Shown here: positions 20,320 through 28,551 of the stretch, in pieces
Numbering within the stretch: position 1 is the stretch's first letter
How the letters are laid out: each line of letters opens with the position of its first letter
Assembly (NCBI GenBank): GCA_013298895.1
Contig: JAAFJM010000001.1
Location: 62,001-126,000 of the forward strand
Origin: Bacteroidota bacterium
Lineage (GTDB): Bacteria > Bacteroidota > Bacteroidia > UKL13-3
Length of the DNA stretch: 64,000 nt
Direction of reading: 5' to 3'
Translations under genes and position numbers: made by a program
The notes under the pieces: generated by a model
What the model was told of the DNA's origin: nothing
What the model saw: the letters and a program-made list of their open reading frames with translations, nothing else
Databases searched by the model: none

Positions 20320-20369
20320 GTAGAGACGTTGCATGCAACGTCTTTACTTAATAATGTTGTACGCAACAT
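20320..20369. repeat. Two palindromic repeats after groEL
   Basis: A 28-bp near-perfect palindrome (20320-20347, centre GCATGC, one mismatch between arms) is followed by a second shorter inverted repeat (ATGTTG-TACG-CAACAT, 20354-20369). Both share the core pattern (A)CGTTG-N4-CAACG(T), so they look like two diverged copies of one REP-like element placed between the groEL stop and its terminator. Confidence 0.6.
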
Positions 20370-20380
20370 CCTTAATAACA

Positions 20381-20415
20381 AAACCCGAATCATCATTTTG
20401 ATGGTTCGGGTTTTT
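20381..20415 (+). terminator. Intrinsic terminator of groESL
   Basis: Arms 20381-20395 and 20399-20413 pair with one mismatch (AAACCCGAA...TTCGGGTTT) and are followed by TTTTTA on the plus strand. Confidence 0.85.
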
Positions 20416-20439
20416 ATTGGAAATTGGTAATATTGTTTT

Positions 20440-20865
20440 ATGAAAAAAAACATTTTGGGTATAGTCAAACATCTTTTGTACGGGACATTAATCGTTTTAT
20501 TATATACAGGAGCAAAGCCACAAAAAATTGATTCAAGTATATTACAAGTATTGCATTTTAAATATAAATCTAATTTTTTGGATTCAAGTAGGTTAAATGA
20601 ATACTATACTCTAATAAAATATTTGAATAAACCCGATTTTGCAGCCGAGTATAAAATAACATTTAGTCCATATATTTCAAAACCTGAGTTTTTGTTTGAT
20701 AATAAATTAGGCCTTAAAAGATATAATTACTTAAAAACACTTTTTAAAAGAGATGTGAATACCAGCTATCGAGTTAAATATGAAAACACGATTGAATATG
20801 TAAGTGAAAATGACAGTGCATTTGGCTTAACTGGTTTATTTTATTCGTTAGAAAGTAGAAAATAA
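20440..20865 (+). CDS. Small secreted hypothetical protein, possibly degenerate OmpA-like
   Basis: A 141-residue protein with a likely signal peptide or N-terminal anchor (HLLYGTLIVLLYTGAKPQ). The rest carries the order VLHFKYKSNFLDSSRLNEY, YLNKPDFAAEYKITFSPYI and NKLGLKRYNYLKTLF, which resembles the strand-helix-strand-helix order of OmpA-like domains (including the L-G-x-x-R helix). The diagnostic G-H-T-D and the final N-R-R-V are missing. It could be a worn or divergent relative; this is inference. It is monocistronic after the groEL terminator, with no partner gene. Confidence 0.55.
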   Translation: MKKNILGIVKHLLYGTLIVLLYTGAKPQKIDSSILQVLHFKYKSNFLDSSRLNEYYTLIKYLNKPDFAAEYKITFSPYISKPEFLFDNKLGLKRYNYLKTLFKRDVNTSYRVKYENTIEYVSENDSAFGLTGLFYSLESRK

Positions 20866-20915
20866 CAAATAATCCTTAATTACATTTTAAATAATTTTTA
20901 AATCAAAGTGTAAAA

Positions 20916-21764
20916 TTAGTATTCGTAAAATCCTTTGCCCGTTTTGCGGCCGTGTAAGCCTGCATCTACTTTTTGTTGTTGAATTCGGTTTGGTCTAAAC
21001 TTACTATCTTGGTTAAATAAATTATACATAGAAGTAGTAACCGATAAATTGGTATCAACTCCAATTAAATCCATTAATTTAAACGGACCCATTTTAAAAC
21101 CAGAACTTTCCAATAGAGAGTCAATATCTTCCAATGGAGCTACTTGTTCTTCTAAAATTTTCAAACCTTCTACATAATAATGCCTAGCTACTCTGTTTAC
21201 TATAAAGCCTGGAGCATCTGCTGCTATTACGCAAGTTTTGCACATGCTTTCAATTAATGCTTTGCAATGCAATGCTACTTGTTTATTGCTTTGCGCACCA
21301 ATAATTATTTCAACCAATTTCATAATTGGAGCAGGGTTGAAAAAATGAATTCCAATTACCCTTTCTGGGTTTGGAATTTTAGCAGCTATTTGAGTAATAG
21401 GAATAGAAGATGTATTACTTGCCAAAACACAATCAGGAGCGTTAATGGCTGCTACTTTATTAAAGAAATCGTGTTTAATATCAAGGCGTTCAATAACGGC
21501 TTCAATAATTAAATCGGCAATAACTTGGTTAATATCGTTGGTAAAAGTTAACAATGCCAATGTAGCTTCTTTCTTTTCAGCAGTAAGTTTATTTTTGTCA
21601 ACCAAAAACTGTAAACCTTTATCAATGCTTTGTTTAGCCTTGTCTAAAACGGTTTGGTTTATATCAAACAAAATAGTTTTAAAACCAGCATTGGCAGTAA
21701 CTTGCGCTATACCTGCGCCCATGGTTCCAGCACCAGCTATGGCAATTGTTTTTATTTCTTTCAT
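20916..21764 (-). CDS. 3-hydroxyacyl-CoA (3-hydroxybutyryl-CoA) dehydrogenase
   Basis: A 282-residue single-domain-pair enzyme that oxidises L-3-hydroxyacyl-CoA to 3-oxoacyl-CoA with NAD+. The Rossmann motif AGAGTMGAGIAQ starts at 10, the catalytic region is GIHFFNPAPIMKLVEII (His in HFFNP), and the C-terminal domain has GFIVNRVARHYYVEG and the end GLHGRKTGKGFYEY. Hbd and PaaH are the same family; the phenylacetate epoxidase genes lie about 6.6 kb away, so a PaaH role in that pathway is possible but not shown. It lies 15 bp after the E1 fusion gene and is probably co-transcribed with it. Confidence 0.92.
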   Translation of the reverse strand: MKEIKTIAIAGAGTMGAGIAQVTANAGFKTILFDINQTVLDKAKQSIDKGLQFLVDKNKLTAEKKEATLALLTFTNDINQVIADLIIEAVIERLDIKHDFFNKVAAINAPDCVLASNTSSIPITQIAAKIPNPERVIGIHFFNPAPIMKLVEIIIGAQSNKQVALHCKALIESMCKTCVIAADAPGFIVNRVARHYYVEGLKILEEQVAPLEDIDSLLESSGFKMGPFKLMDLIGVDTNLSVTTSMYNLFNQDSKFRPNRIQQQKVDAGLHGRKTGKGFYEY

Positions 21765-21779
21765 TAAAATAGGTTTTTG

Positions 21780-23798
21780 TTAAAAGTTCAACAAGTTGTC
21801 TAAATCGGTTTTAAAGCGCTCTTTAGGTAAAAAGTTTTGCTCTAATTCTACATTGAAAGGAACGGGAGTATCTAAACTGCCTGTTCTTACTACTGGTGCA
21901 TCTAAATATTGGAAACAATATTGCGCTATATGCGCAGCTATTTCAGCACCAATTCCACCTGTTAAAGTATCTTCGTGTAGTACAATTGCTTTTCCTGTTT
22001 TCTTCACACTTTTTTCTACCGCAGCTTTATCCCATGGCAATAGCGTTCTTAAGTCAATGATATCGGCATCAATATTGTTTTCAGTGCAATGTTTTAATGC
22101 CCAATGAACGCCAGCACCATAAGTTATAATTGAAACTTCTTCACCTTCGCGAGCTATTCTGGCTGGGCCAATTTCCATCATGTAGTAATCATCAAAAACT
22201 TCTTCTTCTAATTCTACATTTCGGTATAAATTTTTGTGCTCAAAAAACAGCACTGGATTTGGGTCGTTAATGGCAGCGGTTAATAAACCTTTGGCATCGC
22301 TTGGAGTAGAAGGATAAACAATTTTTAAACCTGGAACATGGAAAAACCAAGCTTCGTTGCTTTGCGAGTGAAAAGGTCCTGCGCCCATTCCAGCACCCGT
22401 TGGCATTCTTACTACCACATCGGCTTGTTGTCCCCAACGGTAGTAACTTTTAGCTAAATTATTTACAATTTGATTAAATCCTACACTCACAAAATCGGCA
22501 AATTGCATTTCTACCATTGCCTTCATTTTTTTAATGGCTAAGCCATATCCAGCACCTAAAATAGCACTTTCGCATAGTGGCGTATTTCTTACACGGTCTT
22601 TACCAAATTGCTCTACAAAACCTTGTGTAATTTTAAATACACCACCATAATCGGCTATGTCTTGACCCATTAACACCAAGTTATCGTGCTTTTCCATGCT
22701 TTGGCGTAAACCATCGCTAATGGCATCTACCAAACGTTTTTTGGTTTTATTTTGGCTTGCAGGTGGCGTAACTACATTTTGTAAATTTTCAAAATTACTG
22801 CTAGCAGGCAATTCAATTGGTTTATAAACATCGGCTAGTTCAGTAGCTGTGTTTACGGCAACTTCTGGCTCATTTAGCACTTCTTCTACGCCTAAATCTA
22901 TTTCCGATTTTATTTCTGCTCGTATCTCGTTAATTAAATCGTAAGTTAAAACTTGTTGTTCTAATAAATAACGCTCGTAATTAACTACAGGATCTTTTTT
23001 ACCCCATATTTCGAATAATTCTTGTGGAACATATTTTACTCCCGAAGCTTCTTCGTGTCCGCGCATTCTAAAAGTAATACATTCTAACAATATTGGACGA
23101 GGATTTTTTCTGATAGATTCAGCCAAACCGCTAATGGTATCGTACACTTCTAAAATGTTGTTACCATCTATTCGATAGGCTTCCATTCCGTAACCAATAC
23201 CTTTATCAACAAAACTTTTAAATTTAAATTGTTCATTGCTTGGTGTAGAAAGTCCGTAACCATTGTTTTCAATTAAAAATATTACAGGCAAACTCCAAAC
23301 CGCAGCAGTATTTAAAGCTTCGTGAAAATCGCCTTCACTCGCGCCACCATCGCCACTAAAAACTACCGTTACTTTTTTTTCTTTTTGTAATTTATTTGCT
23401 AGCGCAATACCATCGGCCACACCAAGCATGGCACCAAGGTGCGAAATCATTCCAACAATATGGTATTCATTGGTTCCAAAATGAAAAGAACGCTCGCGGC
23501 CTTTACTAAAACCGTTTGCTTTTCCTTGCCATTGGCTAAATAATTTATTAAAAGGCATGTTACGACCAGTAAATACTCCTAAATTGCGATGCAAAGGTAA
23601 AATATACTCATCGTTATGAAGTGCTTTAACGCAGCCCACACTTATAGCTTCTTGGCCAATTCCACTAAACCATTTGCTCACTTTTCCCTGACGAAGTAAA
23701 ATCAACATTTTTTCTTCTATCATTCTGGGTTTTAAAATGGTTTTGTATAAATCAATTAAAACTTCGTTGCTATAATTTTTACGGTTATATTGTAACAT
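21780..23798 (-). CDS. 2-oxoacid dehydrogenase E1, alpha-beta fusion
   Basis: A 672-residue fusion of the two E1 subunits that are usually separate. The alpha part (1 to about 330) holds the TPP motif, from GDG at 149-151 to ENNGYG. A linker (about 330-352) is followed by the beta part (TKKRLVDAISDGLRQSMEKH to the end) with GVFKITQGFVEQFG, CESAILGAGYG and the C-terminal transketolase domain (LHEDTLTGGIGAEIAA). The layout is the branched-chain 2-oxoisovalerate-type E1 of Bacteroidota; pyruvate-like specificity cannot be excluded. No E2 or E3 gene is adjacent. The gene is followed by a 3-hydroxyacyl-CoA dehydrogenase, which suits acyl-CoA breakdown. Confidence 0.92.
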   Translation of the reverse strand: MLQYNRKNYSNEVLIDLYKTILKPRMIEEKMLILLRQGKVSKWFSGIGQEAISVGCVKALHNDEYILPLHRNLGVFTGRNMPFNKLFSQWQGKANGFSKGRERSFHFGTNEYHIVGMISHLGAMLGVADGIALANKLQKEKKVTVVFSGDGGASEGDFHEALNTAAVWSLPVIFLIENNGYGLSTPSNEQFKFKSFVDKGIGYGMEAYRIDGNNILEVYDTISGLAESIRKNPRPILLECITFRMRGHEEASGVKYVPQELFEIWGKKDPVVNYERYLLEQQVLTYDLINEIRAEIKSEIDLGVEEVLNEPEVAVNTATELADVYKPIELPASSNFENLQNVVTPPASQNKTKKRLVDAISDGLRQSMEKHDNLVLMGQDIADYGGVFKITQGFVEQFGKDRVRNTPLCESAILGAGYGLAIKKMKAMVEMQFADFVSVGFNQIVNNLAKSYYRWGQQADVVVRMPTGAGMGAGPFHSQSNEAWFFHVPGLKIVYPSTPSDAKGLLTAAINDPNPVLFFEHKNLYRNVELEEEVFDDYYMMEIGPARIAREGEEVSIITYGAGVHWALKHCTENNIDADIIDLRTLLPWDKAAVEKSVKKTGKAIVLHEDTLTGGIGAEIAAHIAQYCFQYLDAPVVRTGSLDTPVPFNVELEQNFLPKERFKTDLDNLLNF

Positions 23799-23923
23799 AC
23801 TTTTATGGTTTACTAAAGTGCGGGCGAAAATAGTAATAATGTTTTATTTGAAGGTATAAACTTTAGCAGGTTTTAAAGTATTTTTAAAGTTTGTAACTTT
23901 TTTGTTACTATTTTGCTATAAAA

Positions 23924-24844
23924 TTGAATCAATCTTACAACTCCATTATTATAACTGGCCCAACTGCTAGTGGCAAAACAGCTTTGGCTGTTAGGTTAGC
24001 TGCAGCATTAAATGGAGCCATAATCAGTGCCGATTCCAGACAAGTTTATAAAAATTTAAATATTGGAACAGGAAAGGATTTGTTTGAATATGAGGTAAAT
24101 GGTAAAAAAATCCCTTATTATTTAATTGATGTGGCTGAGGTTGATACGCATTTTCATTTATATAATTTTATAACCCATTTTTTTGATGCATTTAAAACCA
24201 TTGAAAGCCAAAAGCAACTACCTATTATTTGTGGTGGAACAGGTTTGTATTTAGATGCTGTTTTAAAAAAATTAGAGTTAGCTGCCATTCCTAATAATGT
24301 TGACTTAAGGAGCAAAATTGAAAACTGGAGTAGGGAAGAACTGAGTGAAAAATTAAATAGTTATACAACTAAACCTGAAAAAGCCGATTTAAGCAGTCAT
24401 AAACGTTTGGTTAGGGCAATAGAAATAGCTGAATATTTGAACAACACCAATATTCCTAAAGTGCCATTTGTTGATTTGAACCCAATTATTTTTGCATTAG
24501 ATTTACCAACAGAACTTCGTAGAAACAAAATTACAGCAAGGCTAAAACACCGACTTGAAAATGGCATGATTGAAGAAGTGCAACAATTATTGCAAAGCGG
24601 AATTAGCCATGAACGACTGCAATTTTTAGGACTTGAATACCAATATATTTCAAAGTATTTGTTGAACGAAAATTCCTATAATGAAATGTTTTTTAAATTA
24701 GAAACAGCTATACACCAATATGCTAAACGCCAAATGACTTGGTTTAGAAAAATGGAACGCGAACAAAAAAAAATCCATTGGCTTGATGGTACAAAGGATC
24801 TAGAAGAAAATTTACAAGAAATGTTGGACAACTTCAACCTCTGA
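23924..24844 (+). CDS. miaA: tRNA dimethylallyltransferase MiaA
   Basis: A 306-residue enzyme that transfers a dimethylallyl group to A37 of tRNAs reading UNN codons. The P-loop GPTASGKTALAVRLA is near the start, then the family block ISADSRQVYKNLNIGTGK, GGTGLYLDAVL and, towards the C-terminus, YAKRQMTWFRKME. The frame starts with TTG at 23924; there is no ATG between it and the upstream stop at 23894. It is divergent from the E1 fusion gene. The 23799-23923 gap holds a short GTAAC/GTTAC inverted repeat (23893-23908). Confidence 0.95.
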   Translation: MNQSYNSIIITGPTASGKTALAVRLAAALNGAIISADSRQVYKNLNIGTGKDLFEYEVNGKKIPYYLIDVAEVDTHFHLYNFITHFFDAFKTIESQKQLPIICGGTGLYLDAVLKKLELAAIPNNVDLRSKIENWSREELSEKLNSYTTKPEKADLSSHKRLVRAIEIAEYLNNTNIPKVPFVDLNPIIFALDLPTELRRNKITARLKHRLENGMIEEVQQLLQSGISHERLQFLGLEYQYISKYLLNENSYNEMFFKLETAIHQYAKRQMTWFRKMEREQKKIHWLDGTKDLEENLQEMLDNFNL

Positions 24845-24930
24845 TATTTCTCCAAACATTTATCAGCTATTTATTTTTAGTACATATAGCTTACATTTGC
24901 CTGTAAATAATTATTACAAAATTTAATAAC

Positions 24931-26190
24931 ATGGATTTATTTGAAAAGCTAAAAAGCAAACCAGGTCCTCTAGGAATGCACGGAGACGACAGTTATGGTT
25001 ACTATATGTTCCCTAAATTAGAAGGCGAAATTGGCCCACGAATGATGTTTAGAGGAAAAGAAAAGTTAAACTGGAGTTTAAATAATTATTTAGGTTTAGC
25101 TAATCATCCAGAAGTTAGAAAAACAGATGCCGAAGCTACTGCGCAATACGGCTTAGCCTATCCAATGGGTGCGCGCATGATGAGTGGAAACAGTACTTAC
25201 CACGAACAATTAGAGCAAGAATTAGCTGCATTTGTAAGCAAACCAGATGCTATTTTATTAAATTTTGGATACCAAGGAATGGTTTCGGCTATTGATTGCT
25301 TGGTTGATAGACACGATGTGATTGTATATGATGCCGAAAGTCATGCATGTATTATTGATGGTGTTCGTTTGCACATGGGTAAACGTTTTGTATTTACACA
25401 TAATAACATGGAAAGCCTAGAAACGCAATTAAAACGTGCAGAACGTTTGGTAGCCGAAACAGGTGGATCCATTTTAGTAATTACCGAGGGTGTATTTGGA
25501 ATGACAGGTGCGCAAGGAAATATTAAAGCCATAGCCGAGTTAAAGAAAAAATACAGCTTCCGTTTATTTGTAGACGATGCACATGGTTTTGGCACCATGG
25601 GTAAAACAGGCGCAGGTGTTGGCGAAGAGCAAGATGTAATGGATGCCATAGACGTTTATTTCGGTACCTTTGCTAAAAGTATGGCAGGTATTGGTGGTTT
25701 TATAGCTGGTGAAAAATTAGTTATTAAACATTTACGTTACAATATCCGCTCACAAATATTTGCAAAAAGTTTACCAATGCCAATGGTTATAGGTGCTTTA
25801 AAACGCCTTTCGTTATTACGCGATTTTCCTGAAAACAAAGCAAAACTTTGGAATATTGTACATGCTTTACAAGGTGCCTTAAAAGCCAAAGGATTTAATA
25901 TTGGTGTAACTACTACACCTGTTACACCAGTAATTTTAAACGGAACTATTCCTGAAGCTACAGCCATTACGCATGAGTTAAGAGAAGTTTATAATATATT
26001 CTGCTCAATAGTAGTTTACCCAGTTATTCCTAAAGGAATGATTATTTTACGTTTGATTCCAACAGCTGCGCATACCTTGGCCGATGTTGAAGAAACCATC
26101 GCAGCATTTTCGGTAATCAAAGAAAAATTGGATGCTGGTGTTTACAAGGAATCAGCGTTTGTTTCAATGGGCGATTTAGCCAAATCGTAA
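24931..26190 (+). CDS. Alpha-oxoamine synthase (serine palmitoyltransferase / cysteate acyltransferase-like)
   Basis: A 419-residue PLP enzyme of fold type I. It has NNYLGLANHPEV, the substrate block GARMMSGNSTYHEQLE, the PLP-aspartate region FVDDAHGFGTMG and the Schiff-base lysine Lys249 in FGTFAKSMAGIGG. Family members condense an amino acid with an acyl-CoA. The Bacteroidota members with this start (FEKLKSKPGPLG) are usually annotated as serine palmitoyltransferase-like and include enzymes for sphingolipids (serine) and sulfonolipids (cysteate). It is not bioF or kbl by context: no biotin or threonine genes are near. The gene is monocistronic, with a terminator at 26201-26227. Confidence 0.88.
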   Translation: MDLFEKLKSKPGPLGMHGDDSYGYYMFPKLEGEIGPRMMFRGKEKLNWSLNNYLGLANHPEVRKTDAEATAQYGLAYPMGARMMSGNSTYHEQLEQELAAFVSKPDAILLNFGYQGMVSAIDCLVDRHDVIVYDAESHACIIDGVRLHMGKRFVFTHNNMESLETQLKRAERLVAETGGSILVITEGVFGMTGAQGNIKAIAELKKKYSFRLFVDDAHGFGTMGKTGAGVGEEQDVMDAIDVYFGTFAKSMAGIGGFIAGEKLVIKHLRYNIRSQIFAKSLPMPMVIGALKRLSLLRDFPENKAKLWNIVHALQGALKAKGFNIGVTTTPVTPVILNGTIPEATAITHELREVYNIFCSIVVYPVIPKGMIILRLIPTAAHTLADVEETIAAFSVIKEKLDAGVYKESAFVSMGDLAKS

Positions 26191-26200
26191 GCCAGCTTAC

Positions 26201-26227
26201 TTTTCTAAATAAATTTAGAAAATTTTT
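26201..26227 (+). terminator. Intrinsic terminator of the alpha-oxoamine synthase gene
   Basis: Arms TTTTCTAAAT (26201-26210) and ATTTAGAAAA (26213-26222) are perfectly complementary and are followed by TTTTT. The stem is AT-rich and the loop very short, so it is a moderate candidate. Confidence 0.55.
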
Positions 26228-26241
26228 AGGTATGGTTTTTG

Positions 26242-26249
26242 TATTTTTG
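26242..26249 (+). promoter_or_regulatory. -7 box candidate of the thioredoxin-like gene
   Basis: TATTTTTG is an exact TAnnTTTG match 19 bp before the chosen ATG at 26268. No good TTTG stands at the -33 position. Confidence 0.4.
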
Positions 26250-26267
26250 AGTTTTAAAAAAATAAAA

Positions 26268-26738
26268 ATGAAAAAAATTGCAGTTATATTAAGTGTGTTT
26301 ATCACTATTTTAGGCTTATATGCTTTTAAACCTAAAAACGAAGAAGTAAAATGGATGGGCTTTAATGAAGGTTATGCCCTAGCCAAAAAGAAAAACAAAA
26401 TTATGCTAGTTGATGTATATACCGAATGGTGTGGCTGGTGTAAACGCATGGACAAAGATACTTATGCTAAAAGCAGTATTTCAAGTGTCTTGAATGACAA
26501 ATATGTATCGGTTAAGTTTAACCCCGAAGTAGAAGGTGTAAAATATACATACAACGGAAAAACTTATGATGGACCAGGACTTGCTGCTGCTATTAGCAAT
26601 AACAGCATTAGCGGTTACCCTACTACGGTTTTTATCAATCCAAAATCGCATAAAACCAAACTAGAAGTGGGTTATAAAAACGAATCGGATATGTCGGTAA
26701 TTTTAGTTGATATTCAAAAAAGTTTAAAAGCTAAATAG
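26268..26738 (+). CDS. Secreted thioredoxin-like protein (CxxC)
   Basis: A 156-residue thioredoxin-fold protein with an N-terminal signal or anchor (KKIAVILSVFITILGLYAF). The redox motif is WCGWCKRM with Cys55 and Cys58, preceded by IMLVDVYTE. The cis-proline region is in SISGYPTTVFINPK. The motif CGWC and the extracytoplasmic location fit the DsbD-gamma/thioredoxin_7-like group, acting in periplasmic disulfide reduction. The ATG at 26268 (MKKIAVILSV) gives a normal signal peptide; an upstream in-frame ATG at 26232 overlaps the promoter-like box. A strong terminator follows. Confidence 0.88.
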   Translation: MKKIAVILSVFITILGLYAFKPKNEEVKWMGFNEGYALAKKKNKIMLVDVYTEWCGWCKRMDKDTYAKSSISSVLNDKYVSVKFNPEVEGVKYTYNGKTYDGPGLAAAISNNSISGYPTTVFINPKSHKTKLEVGYKNESDMSVILVDIQKSLKAK

Positions 26739-26760
26739 TACCAAAAACCTCATTTTATTA

Positions 26761-26794
26761 AAAGCTGATTCCTAATTTTATTGGAATCAGCTTT
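26761..26794 (+). terminator. Intrinsic terminator of the thioredoxin-like gene
   Basis: A perfect 12-bp inverted repeat (26761-26772 and 26783-26794) with a 10-nt loop, followed by a T run (CTTTTTTTATT). It insulates the paa operon promoter just downstream. Confidence 0.85.
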
Positions 26795-26809
26795 TTTTAT
26801 TTATAAAAA

Positions 26810-26840
26810 TTTGGAATTTTAGTTTCAATTAATATCTTCG
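26810..26840 (+). promoter_or_regulatory. Candidate promoter of the tetR-paa operon
   Basis: TTTG (26810-26813), a 19-nt spacer and TATCTTCG (26833-26840) match the Bacteroidota consensus with one mismatch. The operator palindrome 26841-26856 starts at the next base, so bound repressor would cover the transcription start. Confidence 0.55.
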
Positions 26841-26856
26841 CCTAACAATTGTTAGG
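26841..26856. promoter_or_regulatory. Perfect 16-bp palindromic operator for the TetR regulator
   Basis: CCTAACAATTGTTAGG is its own reverse complement, lies directly after the -7 box and ends 2 bp before the tetR ATG. Its size, symmetry and place are those of a TetR-family autoregulatory operator. A partial half site (CTAACAATT, 27497-27505) stands 5 bp before paaA. Confidence 0.7.
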
Positions 26857-26858
26857 TT

Positions 26859-27461
26859 ATGGCTGATTCATTGAACATCAATAGAAAAGAACAAATAATA
26901 GATGCAGCTGCATTATTATTTAAACAAAAAGGTTATGCAAGCACTACCATGCGCGACTTGGCAACAGAGCTAGGTATAGAGGCAGCTAGTATTTATCACC
27001 ACATCAAATCAAAAGAAGAACTTTTAGAAGGTATTTGCTTTGATATGGCTAACAAATTTATTTCTAATGCAAAAGAGGTGAACGATATTTACTTTAATGC
27101 TGAAGAAAAACTCCGTTTGGCCATTAAATTACACGTAGAAACTATTACCGAAAACCAAAATCAATCAGCAGTATTTTTAAGTGAGTGGCGTAATTTAAGC
27201 GAACCTAAACTTACCTTATTTAAACAATTGCGCCAGCAATACGAAAACCAATTTACCATTATATTAATGGATGGCGAAAACGAAGATATTTTTGACCAAG
27301 TAGATAAAAAATTTGCGGTATTGAGCATTTTATCAACCATTAATTTTGTAAACGAATGGTATAAACCCGATGGCAAAATGAATGCAGCTGAAATAGCCGA
27401 AAAACTAAGTAATTTTATAATGGGCGGCTTAAGAAAACGTTTGGTAACGGATGTTTTATAG
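26859..27461 (+). CDS. TetR/AcrR family regulator of the phenylacetate operon
   Basis: A 200-residue repressor. The N-terminal helix-turn-helix domain (about 9-55) reads REQIIDAAALLFKQKGYAST, TMRDLATELGIEAASIYHHI and KSKEELLEGI, a classic TetR_N. The rest is a helical ligand domain (about 75-195). It is the first gene before paaA on the same strand (49-bp gap). A perfect palindrome precedes its start, so it very likely controls itself and the paa genes. By analogy with PaaR-type regulators the inducer may be phenylacetyl-CoA or a later CoA intermediate; this is inference. Confidence 0.88.
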   Translation: MADSLNINRKEQIIDAAALLFKQKGYASTTMRDLATELGIEAASIYHHIKSKEELLEGICFDMANKFISNAKEVNDIYFNAEEKLRLAIKLHVETITENQNQSAVFLSEWRNLSEPKLTLFKQLRQQYENQFTIILMDGENEDIFDQVDKKFAVLSILSTINFVNEWYKPDGKMNAAEIAEKLSNFIMGGLRKRLVTDVL

Positions 27462-27475
27462 GCTTTTGGCAAAAA

Positions 27476-27490
27476 CTATCAACTGACAAC
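27476..27490 (+). repeat. Dispersed 15-mer repeat (copy before paaA)
   Basis: CTATCAACTGACAAC, the exact inverted match of 18600-18614. It fills part of the 49-bp tetR-paaA gap. Confidence 0.5.
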
Positions 27491-27510
27491 AATTAACTAA
27501 CAATTAAAAT

Positions 27511-28500
27511 ATGTACGGAAATGCTTACATCGATCCTAATGAAAAAGCCAACGCAATGATTGCTGGCGAGGATCCAATTAAATTAGCTGAATTTGAAGCA
27601 CGCATAGCACGTGGCGAAAAAATTGAACCAAAAGACTGGATGCCTAAAGAGTACAGGAAACAGTTAATCAGGATGATTGAACAACATGGTCATTCAGAAA
27701 TTATTGGTGCTTTGCCTGAAGGTACTTGGATTACTCGAGCACCTGGTTTTAAACGTAAATTGGCATTAATGGCCAAAGTGCAAGATGAAGTTGGACACGC
27801 ACAATTATTATACAGTGCTGCTGAAACTTTAGGTAAAAGCCGCGAAGACATGATAAATGATTTGATTACTGGCAAATCAAAATATTCAAATGTATTTAAC
27901 TACCCTGCATACACTTGGGCCGATGCTTGTATTATAGCTTGGTTAATTGATGCAGGTGCAATTATTAACCAAGTAGCAAATGCTAAAGGCAGTTATGGCC
28001 CTTATTGCAGAGCATTAGATAGAATTTGTACTGAAGAAAGTTTCCATTTAAAATATGGTCATGATAACGTAGTTACATTAGCTACAGGAACTCCAACTCA
28101 GCGTAAAATGGTTCAAGAAGCATTAACCCGTTGGTGGCCACCAATTATGCATTTTTTTGGTCCAAGCGATAAAATATCGAGCCATACTGAAATATTAATG
28201 CGTTGGAAAGTAAAAATGGCAAGTAATGATGATATGCGCCAACAATTCTTAAACATGTATGTTCCAAAAATTTGGGATTTAGGTTTAGTAATTCCAGATG
28301 CTAACTTGAAGAAAAACGAAGAGACAGGCAAATGGGATTATACCGAACCAGATTGGGATGAATTTAAACGTGTAATTAACGGTGGCGGACCTTGCAATGC
28401 AGAGCGTTTAGCAGTGCGCAGAATGGCTGAAGAAAAAGGCCGTTGGGTACGTGCAGCCTTGTTAAGAAAAGACGAAAAATACGTTACACCGCTAGCATAG
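27511..28500 (+). CDS. paaA: 1,2-phenylacetyl-CoA epoxidase, catalytic subunit A
   Basis: A 329-residue di-iron oxygenase subunit that, with PaaC, PaaB and a reductase, turns phenylacetyl-CoA into the 1,2-epoxide using O2. The two ExxH iron motifs are present (DEVGHAQLL and [10 protein letters not shown]), with the family block [20 protein letters not shown]. It is the first structural gene of tetR-paaA-(S23)-paaB-paaC-paaD. paaE, which codes for the reductase, and paaG/Z/J/K are not in the window. Length and ends are normal. Confidence 0.96.
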   Translation: MYGNAYIDPNEKANAMIAGEDPIKLAEFEARIARGEKIEPKDWMPKEYRKQLIRMIEQHGHSEIIGALPEGTWITRAPGFKRKLALMAKVQDEVGHAQLLYSAAETLGKSREDMINDLITGKSKYSNVFNYPAYTWADACIIAWLIDAGAIINQVANAKGSYGPYCRALDRICTEESFHLKYGHDNVVTLATGTPTQRKMVQEALTRWWPPIMHFFGPSDKISSHTEILMRWKVKMASNDDMRQQFLNMYVPKIWDLGLVIPDANLKKNEETGKWDYTEPDWDEFKRVINGGGPCNAERLAVRRMAEEKGRWVRAALLRKDEKYVTPLA

Positions 28501-28503
28501 GTA

Positions 28504-28550
28504 ATTATAAGATTGCAAAATTAAAAAAATTAAAAGATTAGAAATTGATT
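28504..28550 (+). repeat. Period-7/8 AT repeat, left flank of the S23 gene
   Basis: Units ATTATAAG, ATTGCAAA, ATTAAAAA, AATTAAAAG, ATTAGAA, ATTGATTC run head to tail between paaA and the S23-type gene. The array on the other side of that gene (28922-28955) is the same kind in opposite orientation. Confidence 0.6.
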
Positions 28551-28551
28551 C

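Noticed and set aside
23893-23908. GTAAC/GTTAC inverted repeat before miaA as an operator
   Set aside because: Arms of 5 bp only, with a T-only loop; too short to support a regulatory call.
24931-26190. bioF (8-amino-7-oxononanoate synthase) or kbl (glycine C-acetyltransferase)
   Set aside because: Same enzyme family, but the N-terminal FEKLKSKPGPLG type and lack of biotin or threonine genes nearby fit the sphingolipid/sulfonolipid-type group better.
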